From Cordylochernes scorpioides (taxonomy: Eukaryota > Arthropoda > Arachnida > Pseudoscorpiones > Chernetidae), in the NCBI GenBank assembly GCA_030710605.1, contig CP092880.1, positions 21,013,680 to 21,077,679 of the forward strand: a DNA stretch of 64,000 bases, given 5' to 3'. This document shows, one piece after another, positions 45,401-52,429 of the stretch. How positions within the stretch are numbered: the stretch's first letter is position 1; the number at the start of each line of letters is the position of its first letter. The position numbers and the translations under genes were made by a program. The notes under the pieces were generated by a model. It worked only from the letters and a program-made list of their open reading frames with translations. It made no database searches and was not told where the DNA came from.

Positions 45401-45666
45401 GTATTAATAGATAAAATACCAAAAGGTAGTGAAGCTTCTACTATAAAAAATTTTAGTTTTTGGGTGAGGTTACCTATTTTAAGTTTTAAAAATATATATC
45501 CAAGGGTATTTACATTGTGGGCTATTGCGTTTATAGTTAAACTGTACTGATGGATAATAATTTTATATGGTAACCTATTTTCTATGGTTCTTAAAATATC
45601 TAAGTTAAGTAGGTTTATAGATGCTCCCGTGTCTATTAAAAAGGGCAAATTTACATTAGGTGACAA
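42424..45666 (-). CDS. Ty3/gypsy pol polyprotein (protease, RT, RNase H, integrase)
   Basis: It makes the enzymes that copy and insert the element. Domains in order: aspartic protease with the active site DTGAS near residue 13; reverse transcriptase from about 190 to 420 with FCIDYRKLNE, SVDIASAYWQVEVEP, LPYGFKNSP and a YFDD catalytic motif; RNase H with YCDAS, SELECLAIVE and YTDHQALQWL; an HHCC zinc module (HQEYNHPG ... CHTCQ); an integrase core with Asp in SIDTIAG, Asp in LSDRAPAF and Glu in NGSIERLN; and a C-terminal GPY/F-like module (YFTGPYKIIEI). No chromodomain. The frame is open upstream of the first listed codon to a TAG, so the listed TTG start is arbitrary. It is expected to be made as a gag fusion by frameshifting. 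Confidence 0.97.
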   Translation of the reverse strand: MSPNVNLPFLIDTGASINLLNLDILRTIENRLPYKIIIHQYSLTINAIAHNVNTLGYIFLKLKIGNLTQKLKFFIVEASLPFGILSINTLKIFKLIIDFNNLQIYQNNDALPTNVYKFTKCKQDLCPTQPRKTDIFTTFPSNQSCLHVADPTPIICSPTIVSPTISPTHDIEISIPSNATPQLEHCPHELHRILYEFSHVFSTNKYNVPKLNIPPVKINTTTDKIIALRPYRVPLHDQQEIQTQIEQMLQHGIIAPSVLPYASPITLVTKRDKTKRFCIDYRKLNEIIAPDVHPLPLIETILDKLSKAKYYSSVDIASAYWQVEVEPNSRNLLAFVTLDSQYEFCRLPYGFKNSPQIYHRAINQVMQKYKLNFVTHYFDDFIIFSDTLEDHLQHLQQFLTVCQHENIKLNYNKCSFFKTNIDFLGYTVTAGTYAPQTRNLDTISAIKPPTNQKTLQSFLGAVNVYNKFIPDYARLRAPLNKLLKKDVKWNWDPDCQQAFTTLKESLTSKPVLHLYQVGLPCRLYCDASTQGIAGILKQVHPDGQVHPVQYFSRALRAHERNYTVSELECLAIVESVDKFRIYLTGIKFTIYTDHQALQWLKTIKNPSGRLFRWSLRLSTYNYEIHYLKGSQQYEADLLSRNPFVGFVSADIIKQHQPTASPFNIDTNGLHTITRKGVIKIIIPESLQHTLMNKVHQEYNHPGISQMTRIITAQYYWKGISKSIEKFVKSCHTCQIIKRPKGKPYGALGQIPPPQQPFDLISIDTIAGFSKYGHSKTYIHVIVDHLTRYAWTFPSKSTSTLTYIQTLKTVLQQGSPKRLLSDRAPAFTSEKFRKFLITHGIQPLLTTSNNPQANGSIERLNATITGKLRLAYLENPKASWTQLVKRVTQTYNNTPHSVTSFPPTYLMFNVIPPDLRTHLNPYPEINIAREIANSRTQNKHKRDKETFDKQHRTPHFEVNDLVLVKNYRHPDTGKLAPYFTGPYKIIEIISPNVVRIDRPNQPLNRDSDTIHVNILKYYTENVLYITPPQTRFAQNPQRLSQDVYFSEFNHLTPDIFETQLGRIIPPTSSQPFLHLNPSIFK

Positions 45667-45688
45667 TTCAGTCCATATTATAAGCTGT

Positions 45689-46681
45689 TCAACGAAAATA
45701 AGTTTCAGGTTTTCCTACCGTTGAGCTGCTCGCGGGGCTTGTAGAGTCGTCTCGGCTTGCAGCTTGGACTTGGGGAACAGGGCTCCGAGATTGGACCTTG
45801 GGTCGGGTACCAGATTTTGGTACAGTGGTTGTGCGTGGTCTGGCGCTGTAGACTTGGCTTGTTCGGTCCTGTTGGAACCGTTGTTCACACTGGGAGTGCC
45901 AGTGCATAGCATTGCAATACTTGCAAGGCGAGGGTGGGGGTGCAACTTGGTACGTTACACGTGATGACCGCTGGTTGTTGTGCCGCGGTGGTGGGTTGTG
46001 GTAGGTTGGATGTGGGGCCTTGTCTACTTGGCGCTGGTACACTGCACTGGTGGCACACTGAGTTCTTCTTATTCTCGACACTAGGTCGAACCATTCTTTA
46101 ATGGTGTTTGGCTGCACCGTGGCGATTAATCGCTGATCTGCGACGGGTAGTCCTTCGGTCAGAGAATCTATTAATATGTCGGCGGGTAGGTTTAATTTCA
46201 TGCCCATTACCGTTTTGTTTTGGTAGTAGTCTTCTAGGGGCATTTGGGGTGTCAATTTGATGGCTAGGAAGCGTGAAAACGACGCTTCTGTCGATGTTGG
46301 GAATAAATCGATCAAGGTTTGGCGGACATCAATATAAAATAACCTATCTAACCGTAGGTTTCGGAAATATTGTAGGGGCTTACCTTGCAGGTAGCAGGGT
46401 AACTTGCGTAGGCGGTCCGTGTAGGTCAGCTTAGCTCGGTCTGCTTGGGCATCGAAGTTGTCGAAAAAGCTCTGGGCTTCAAAGGTACCATCGTATGGAC
46501 TCACATCTATCTCCCTCGGAGATCGGGCGACCAGCAGCTTATTCAGGGCATCGGCGATCTGTGTCAGCGGGTCTGCGGAGGTCCCTTGGGGCGGCGACGT
46601 TTCCTCCTCTTCAAATGTCGTATCTTGTTGGGGAACAGATAGCCCGGTCGCATCGTTGGACTGTTCGGTTTGCTCTTCCAT
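45689..46681 (-). CDS. Ty3/gypsy gag (capsid/nucleocapsid) protein
   Basis: The 330-residue protein should assemble the cytoplasmic particle that packages the element RNA. It begins with an acidic, Gln/Thr-rich segment (MEEQTEQSND). A capsid-like helical core follows, including FDAQADRAKLTYTDRLRKLP, YYQNKTVMGMKLNLP and LTEGLPVADQRLIATV. A single zinc knuckle reads CKYCNAMHWHSQC, spaced C-x2-C-x3-H-x4-C, one residue shorter than the usual C-x2-C-x4-H-x4-C. The tail is Ser/Pro/Arg-rich. ATG at 46681 lies about 130 bp inside the PBS. The reading frame ends at a TGA that overlaps the pol frame by eight codons. Confidence 0.93.
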   Translation of the reverse strand: MEEQTEQSNDATGLSVPQQDTTFEEEETSPPQGTSADPLTQIADALNKLLVARSPREIDVSPYDGTFEAQSFFDNFDAQADRAKLTYTDRLRKLPCYLQGKPLQYFRNLRLDRLFYIDVRQTLIDLFPTSTEASFSRFLAIKLTPQMPLEDYYQNKTVMGMKLNLPADILIDSLTEGLPVADQRLIATVQPNTIKEWFDLVSRIRRTQCATSAVYQRQVDKAPHPTYHNPPPRHNNQRSSRVTYQVAPPPSPCKYCNAMHWHSQCEQRFQQDRTSQVYSARPRTTTVPKSGTRPKVQSRSPVPQVQAASRDDSTSPASSSTVGKPETYFR

Positions 46682-46794
46682 CTTTGCACTTTCTCGCTTC
46701 TATCTGGACTATCTAGCTTTCTTCGTTTGGTATCCTTCGTTTTGGTTATCCTGTCGGTTACTGTAATGAGATGAGAATTCCAGTAGCTTTTGTA

Positions 46795-46811
46795 GAGATC
46801 CTGTCGACTAC
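46795..46811 (-). promoter_or_regulatory. Primer binding site, tRNA-Ser-like
   Basis: Just inside the 5' LTR, the - strand reads GTAGTCGACAGGATCTC. This matches the complement of the tRNA-Ser 3' region (GTAGTCGGCAGGATTC) with one internal mismatch over 14 bases, but the part that would pair with the terminal CCA is missing. Priming from a trimmed or internal tRNA-Ser site is the inference. Confidence 0.65.
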
Positions 46812-47584
46812 TGAAATAATGTTGAAGTCCTGGTAGCTCTTGTTGTACTGTGTTGACCGAGAGGAACAGTCAGGATGTAGAGTTTTCCAGTACCTCTCTG
46901 CACCTTGGAAGACCTTTAAAAGTTCTCACAAAATACAGGCAGTCGTGGTCGAGGCAGAGTGGAAAGCTGGGGATATCCACACAAAAAACGAAGACACAGT
47001 TGCACTAAGAAAGTTCCGTAAACAGATAAAAGTTGAGCCAGGAGCGAAAGATGGAGACATAGAAGTTTCTTGCTCGTCTACATGATAGTTGAGATCGACA
47101 TAAGGTACGACCGACGTGAGCTGACGCTAAGGGTGAACTAAACTCAACTGACTGAACTCTACTGAGCTGTCAAGCCACTGTAAGGTGATGATTTATAGGT
47201 TAAAGACGGGGTGACCTTATGTGACAGGGGCGTTTGAGAAAGGGCGCCTTTACCTGTCCAGGTGTGAGAGGGGTCTCTGCATTCCACCACATGTGACAGT
47301 GTGGGTGGCCTGTCGTGGGAACTGTGAATCTACCTGATTTATGACTCCCATCTTTAGACTCTGTTGTTTTGGCAATTCTATGCTCGATCTCTGCTTTAGC
47401 TCAACTATTAAATCTATTACAGAATTTATTTATTTATCCACTTTGTACAAATTACATTACATAGGTGATGCAATGACACAGATTAATCATGCGCATAATT
47501 ATTTATAGATGTGTCTCTATATACAACATGACAATCTTGTTATAAGTTATCTACACAATATGAGGTTGTTGTTTTAAATTACCA
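46812..47584 (-). repeat. 5' LTR, 773 bp
   Basis: Same length and ends as 39691-40463. Noticed differences: 'gaccgagag' against 'gacccagag', 'caggatgt' against 'cagcatgt', 'aactctactg' against 'aactgtactg'. Confidence 0.9.
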
Positions 47585-48278
47585 TAGATGGGCCCCGGGA
47601 GTGAAAGGGTTTATCCGGGTTTAGGCGGGTAAAGCCTCTCTAACACAGGTAAGTAATTAAAATTTCTTTTAATTAATTTAAACTGTGAGGGTTAAAAAGG
47701 GCTATAACAAGATGATATTTGTTGGATATATAAAAGTGAAATAAAAATGACATTGTGTTTGATTAACAAAAAAGATGATTAAAATAAAATGATGACATAA
47801 AAATTCACATTCTAAGAGAATATTGGTGGGCGTTGGACAGGGTTAGTAGTTAAAGAATAAGCAATTGTGAGATTTACACATGCAATTAAATACTTAGGTC
47901 CAGGTGCAAAGCGAGGATATGGACTTGAGCGTTTTCCTAGGCAATGTTTCACCTGTGATCCTGTATAGGGTAACAGTGCTTTGTCACAATTGTAGTGTTA
48001 TTGGGTTGAAAAGTTGTTGAAGAATATGTAATTGTTAGAAGTGCCCATGTAAACCAAATACTCAGATCCAGGTGCAAAGCGAGGATATAGACTTGAGCTG
48101 TCTTCCTTGGCAATTTTTCATCCTTATTCATCCACTTTGTACAAATTACATTACATAGGTGATGCAATGACACAGATTAATCATGCGCATAATTATTTAT
48201 AGATGTGTCTCTATATACAACATGACAATCTTGTTATAAGTTATCTACACAATATGAGGTTGTTGTTTTAAATTACCA
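47585..48278 (-). repeat. Extra 3' non-coding stub plus partial third LTR
   Basis: 47585-48115 repeats 40464-41000. Near 48115-48130 it jumps into the last 150 bp of the LTR (from ATCCACTTTGTACAAATTAC) and ends AAATTACCA against (TA)n. This is the footprint of a second, internally deleted tandem copy. Confidence 0.85.
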
Positions 48279-48529
48279 TATATATATATTGCAATAAAAT
48301 TGCAAAGGCAAATTGAAAAAAGGGTCTTGGCACATCAATGATGAAAACTCTCTGCAGTTTGCTAGTTTAGCCTCCTTACCGCTTCATTATTGGATCAGGC
48401 GGAGTTTCTTATATCGTTTGGAATGGTTGAGGAATACAACATAGCGGACACTATAGATATAAGCTTCTAGAACTGTGGAATTATATATATTATATTTAAA
48501 TAAATAAAAAAACATTTATTTCTGTTGTT
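48279..48529. repeat. Fold-back interior fragment
   Basis: The words 'cacatcaatgatgaaaactctc' and 'gtttgctagtttagcctcc' are diverged forms of the FB2 interior. No arms are left. Confidence 0.45.
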
Positions 48530-48865
48530 TTGGATCATATTGGTGATTATGCTATGGTGGTGCAGTCATGGCTAAAATCTTGTGAAAGTATAATAACAAA
48601 AATGGTTTTGATCAGTTATTGTTTTAATTGAGCCACATAGGATAAACATAACTTGGTAAAATTACTGCCTGGCTTAAGGCGTAAGAATAAAAAAAAAATT
48701 AAAAGCGTATTTACATAATGTACAAATGTTTTGGGTCGGCCAACGGGGAAGAACAACGAGTTTTTATAGGGGAAGTGTGACCTCTGGCGATCGATTTAGC
48801 AGAGTATTTGAATCTATGAAATATATAATTTCAAATAAAATAATATTTTAATATAACATATATAT
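48530..48865 (-). mobile_element. TGTTATA family TT copy, inverted
   Basis: Shares 'gattatgctatggtggtgcagtc', GGCTTAAGGCGTAAGAATAA and 'ggaagtgtgacctctggcga' with the complement of 24794-25146, and ends TAATATAACA against (TA)n. Confidence 0.65.
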
Positions 48866-48984
48866 ATAAATTTTAAAAACAATTATATAGATCGAGAATT
48901 GCTCTTCTGCGTAATCAAAAAAACAACGGTCTATCTCTAAGTAAAATAGTATCCAGTTATAAAACTTAGACTTCTTCCTCTTTC

Positions 48985-49345
48985 TTATCTCCACTCAATC
49001 ATATTAGGGTATCAAGTAGTGACCCTTGATGGTGTCTGTTTGACAACCATCATGACTGGGTAAAGTATAATGCGTCTGCCTTTCTCATTAAGACTGGGAG
49101 CACTACTCAGTGGCAGGTCGACTTAGCTCCAAAAGAAATGGCCGCCTCTGACATGAGGAACAGACACCATGTGCAGCTACTCCTAACATGGAGTACAGAC
49201 ACTGCTCATCCTGTATCCCTGGATTAGGAGCCCTTACAGGGTACTATCAGCCGGGCCAGCTGAGCCCAGGTTTTTAAGTTAGCTTGTTACTGCTCCCCCT
49301 CCTACTTTTTCATCCGGGCTTGGGACCGGCAAAGGTGGAGTTAAA
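48985..49345 (+). repeat. Dispersed repeat D, copy 3
   Basis: Starts with the TTATCTCCACTCAATCATA tail complement and carries the GGGCCAGCTGAGCCCAGG block. It is the most complete + strand copy. Confidence 0.8.
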
Positions 49346-49417
49346 CTTAGACTTGAATTTTATCAATTTAGCGGGGAAAGAGCGAAGGGTATGACAGTGT
49401 GGTTTGTCTGAGGACAG

Positions 49418-49615
49418 GGCTCGGAAAACTGCGACTCGGGAGCCACATGCGTTCTTTGGATGTGAAACTGCGACTCTATATATAGTTCCATACGTAAATA
49501 TTATTTATGCGAGTACTATTTATACATAATTTGTAGCTATTTAAAAAAAACTTTGAAATTTTGTGAATTGTTATTTTTGACTCTACCTACTCAAAGGTTT
49601 ACCGACGCCTGCCTT
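49418..49615. mobile_element. hAT-type MITE copy
   Basis: CAGGGCTCGGAAAACTGCGA to GGTTTACCGACGCCTG, sharing 'atagttccatacgtaaatat' with the other two copies. The flanks TCTGAGGA and CCTTAGGA could be a decayed target duplication. Confidence 0.7.
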
Positions 49616-49934
49616 AGGATAACAACATTGTGGGAACAGGACAGGAATGACGGCGTTGATTGGATTGGGGGTGACAGCCTCTGAGACAGTTTTTTTTCTT
49701 ATCCTTTTATTAGTCTAAATTAGACAATATCTTGAAGGTCGTGCTCATAAAGAAGTTCAAGAACTCTTCTTGGTTCTCTGTACAGGGATCCTCTAAGGAC
49801 AGTGATGTGTGATACTGTGTTTGAAACCAAGGTTAACAACAAGGTTACAAAATAGTTAATATCAACAACTGACCTTTTTATTATTTTTTCTATTGTTTTT
49901 TCATGTGTTAAGCGTATTTACGCAAGTTTGGCCT

Positions 49935-50198
49935 TAAATACCCATTTCTTGGTTTTCAAGAAGCCACTGGGACCAAAAAACCTTTTTGGTTGCAGTCGTA
50001 CAGCCTACTCCATGCTGACGAGCGCCAACAGCGCGAAACACGTTCGTGAATGGCTTTTCTTGATTTATCAAGAAATTGTGCTGGCCAAATATCAGGGAAC
50101 AGGCTAAATCAATGTTTAATTGATTTCTATTCCGCCAGATGGCGCTCTTCCTTCTGAAAAGCACATGTGCTCCTGGTCAGGATATGCTTTCTTTATTT
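49935..50198 (-). repeat. Dispersed repeat C abutting the second mGluR exon
   Basis: Inverted copy with GCTGACGAGCGCCAACAGCG, TCTTGATTTATCAAGAAAT and GCTCCTGGTCAGGATATGC, ending in CTTTCTTTATTTTT. The exon starts 33 bp later. Confidence 0.75.
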
Positions 50199-50230
50199 TT
50201 AAAATAGTTAATGTGAGCCGATGTGTGCAG

Positions 50231-50463
50231 CGATGGCTGGTCCGACAGACACGACGTGGTGGAAGGACTGGAGGACGAGGCCGTGGGCGGGATCTCCATC
50301 CGCATCCACTCACCGTACGACCGCAAGTTCGACCCGTACTACTTCTCCCTCACTCCAGCCACCAACACTCGCAATCCCTGGTTCCGTGAGTTCTGGGAGT
50401 TCCGCTTCAACTGCTCGCTTGGAAGTCCGGAGTCGGACAAGCGCTACAACAGGACTTGTACAG
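50231..50463 (+). CDS. Metabotropic glutamate receptor, next internal exon
   Basis: A 233-bp exon between the acceptor ATGTGTGCAG and the donor ACAG|GTGGGT. Its first base completes the AGC codon left by the exon at 21816-22062, giving ...FLFIGSDGWSDRHDVVEG. The equivalents of mGluR1 Asp318 and Arg323 (SDGW..R), both glutamate contacts, are present. The strongly conserved NPWFREFWEFRFNCSLG and the end YNRTCTG match the group I pattern. It carries potential N-glycosylation sites (NCS, NRT), fitting an extracellular position. It ends one base into a codon. The following exon is not within the next 13.5 kb. Confidence 0.95.
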
Positions 50464-50654
50464 GTGGGTACCGTACTTGTAACTGTGGTGTAACCTCACT
50501 TGTACCGGTGAGTACTTCACATGTACTGCCACTTGTATCAATGGTGTAACTTCACTTGTACCGAACTTGTATCGTATTCTTGTATTATCTAAAGATATAA
50601 ATATAGAGATTGCTCTATTTTTTCTGAACTTCCATTTATAAGACACATTATTAT
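50464..50654 (+). repeat. Short tandem motif after the splice donor
   Basis: The words 'acttgtac' or 'cttgtatc' recur about eight times between 50454 and 50580, beginning in the exon's own last bases (GGACTTGTACAGGTGGGTAC). It is a loose repeat with a period of 18-35 bp. Confidence 0.55.
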
Positions 50655-50830
50655 CTTCTTATATATAAAAGCCAATGTCTGTTCAGCGATAAACTCAAAA
50701 ACTACTGAACCAATTGGTACAAAATTTTGCATGTGGCTTTTTATAAACCTGAGGAAAATTTTCGGCTACATTTTGATTAGTATTTTTGGCTATTTTTTTT
50801 TTTACATTTGAAGAACTTTTTTTCGCGGAG
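50655..50830 (+). mobile_element. Helitron-like 5' terminal segment
   Basis: Begins TCTTATATATAAAAGCCAAT and continues with GATAAACTCAAAAACTACTG and 'gaggaaaattttcggctaca', a stretch shared with the inverted 63230-63400 piece. Helitron 5' ends commonly carry this kind of sequence. No matching + strand 3' end was paired with it. Confidence 0.5.
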
Positions 50831-51270
50831 TAATTACGAGGCGAAGTAACATGATGAACCCTCGTATTATCATCATATTATATATCATCAGGAGTTCATC
50901 AAAATTTCCCCTCCTTCTCCAGTCGTAATTACAGAACACTTTAATCGTATTTCTTGGATGACATCATTTCAATTTAATAAACGAAATTTCCATTTTTTCA
51001 AATTTAAATATTTCCTAGTTCTCTTTCTCTTTTTTAAATCCCCTTTTCCACAATTTCTTAATTTACGTGTTGTTAACTCTTTTATTAAAATGGATTTTTT
51101 ATCCGGTCGAGTGTCCTTAACTAATTTTGGAATTTTCTTCTTCTTCAATTTTTTTTAATGTAATTCTTCTTTTATTCAAGCTTTTTCAAACATTTTATCT
51201 ATTACAAGAGCATTATACAAACCTAATTCTATTGAATGGTAAATTATGATACCATTTTTTTATTATCCTA

Positions 51271-51681
51271 CTAGCGGATGTACCCGGCTTCGCCCAGGTT
51301 TTTCTCGAGGGAATGTTTGTAGTCTGGTAATAAGAAAATATACGCACACCTAAACACTAACAGAGAAAAGAGAAACCACGGAAGGTGAACAGAAAATGCT
51401 TACAATGGATGTATATGTTTACGATATGTAAAAAAATTAACTCTGTTGATTTTTATTTTTGTATTTATATATAAATAGAATTAACTCTGTTAATTTTTTT
51501 TTGTATTTAATCGATAACAGAGAAGTTACGCATGTTAATGTTAGGAAATATATTTTGATGTTAAGCAAAACCTGCTCCATCTCGTTTTACATAAATGTTG
51601 AAAATTTGGTTGAAATTGATGCATTGTAACGAAAGTTTTTAGTGATATCCACTTATGAAATTTCCATTTTATTAATATAGA
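51271..51681 (-). mobile_element. Short Helitron, both ends visible
   Basis: Read on the - strand it starts TCTATATTAATAAAATGG after an A. It ends with the hairpin-forming CCTGGGCGAAGCCGGG (one pairing lost) followed by TACATCCGCTAG and a target T. The TC start, 3' hairpin, CTAG end and A/T target are Helitron hallmarks. At 411 bp it is non-autonomous. A sister copy lies at 62597-63075. Confidence 0.85.
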
Positions 51682-51862
51682 TTGTTTAATTATACAAGGT
51701 CATGGAGACTGAATTCATGGATTAAATTGTAGCGTGGTTGATTTGTCTGCATAATTTTTAGATTGTATAAATATACGTAAGTTTTTTTTTACGTTATATA
51801 GCTATATAAATGGGCATAGATTTTAAGGTGACAGTAAAAGATAATAAAGTGTTCAGTTGGGT

Positions 51863-52225
51863 TTACCTCTCCTCGTATCTATTTTTTCCAACGCGACAAT
51901 ATTTATAATCTTGATAGGGTTGGAATATAGGTCCTGTCTTGAGGCTGCCATACATTCCAAGAGATGGTCTGGTGAGACCTATTTGGTCCTGTAGATGGTG
52001 TATTGTAGGAAGGTCTTTACACCATCCTGGAAGAAGAGCAGTCTTGTATGTCCAGTTTTGAACCTGGAAATACAGGTTGCTGCCTGTCGGTTCATCCCAC
52101 ATTCCAGAATAGCTCCAGGCTTTTGGTTCAGATACCAATGATGGAATGTTGAATCCAGTATTTTTCGTGATTATACTTTTTTGTAGGCGTTTGAAAGAGT
52201 CTAAATCAAGGTCTGAGTTAGGCAT
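51863..52225 (-). CDS. Intact 120-codon intronless ORF of unknown family
   Basis: The ATG at 52225 leads into an uninterrupted, compositionally balanced protein with many aromatic and Pro/Gly residues (EPKAWSYSGMWDEPTG, NLYFQVQNWTYKTALLPGW, SLKTGPIFQPYQDYKY). No signal peptide, membrane segment or catalytic motif is apparent. Its codon make-up is unlike the AT-rich surroundings, supporting real coding history. It lies on the opposite strand to the mGluR, in its downstream intron. Short, Trp/Tyr/Pro-rich sequences of this look occur among ciliary microtubule inner proteins, but I cannot assign it. It could be a nested gene, a retrocopy or an exon of another gene. Confidence 0.55.
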   Translation of the reverse strand: MPNSDLDLDSFKRLQKSIITKNTGFNIPSLVSEPKAWSYSGMWDEPTGSNLYFQVQNWTYKTALLPGWCKDLPTIHHLQDQIGLTRPSLGMYGSLKTGPIFQPYQDYKYCRVGKNRYEER

Positions 52226-52429
52226 TGCTTCTGATTTTACGATCGCAATCGTAGAAGAATACCAGTAAATATTTGAAATAAATTATAGATTAAACTGGTG
52301 TTATTTGTTTTAAAGAGGGAAACGATACTGAGGCCAGAAAATAATTTATTTTTATGGATTTTAAAAACCATTTACCCATGTAATTTTAAAGAACATTTTA
52401 TAGGGACTACAATCATGGACAAAGCTTAA

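Larger units (their letters stand above)
39691..48278 (-). mobile_element. Young Ty3/gypsy retrotransposon, intact, with extra partial LTR
   Basis: On the + strand the order is 3' LTR (39691-40463), 3' non-coding (40464-42423), pol, gag, PBS, 5' LTR (46812-47584). A second stretch of 3' non-coding DNA (47585-48115, matching 40464-41000) and the last 150 bp of another LTR (48130-48278) follow. (TA)n flanks the whole block. The two full LTRs are the same length and I noticed only three substitutions between them. gag and pol are open, so the element may still be competent. The PBS GTAGTCGACAGGAT resembles the complement of tRNA-Ser, as in mag-type elements. Confidence 0.92.

Noticed and set aside
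42177-47085. + strand ORFs of 60-102 codons across the gypsy element
   Set aside because: They are antisense readings of gag, pol and LTR, with no domain of their own.
50221-50549. Alternative longer reading of the second exon, continuing past the donor in frame
   Set aside because: The frame stays open for about 28 codons after GTGGGT, but the conserved receptor sequence stops at the donor, and the extension is low-complexity repeats of 'cttgtac'.
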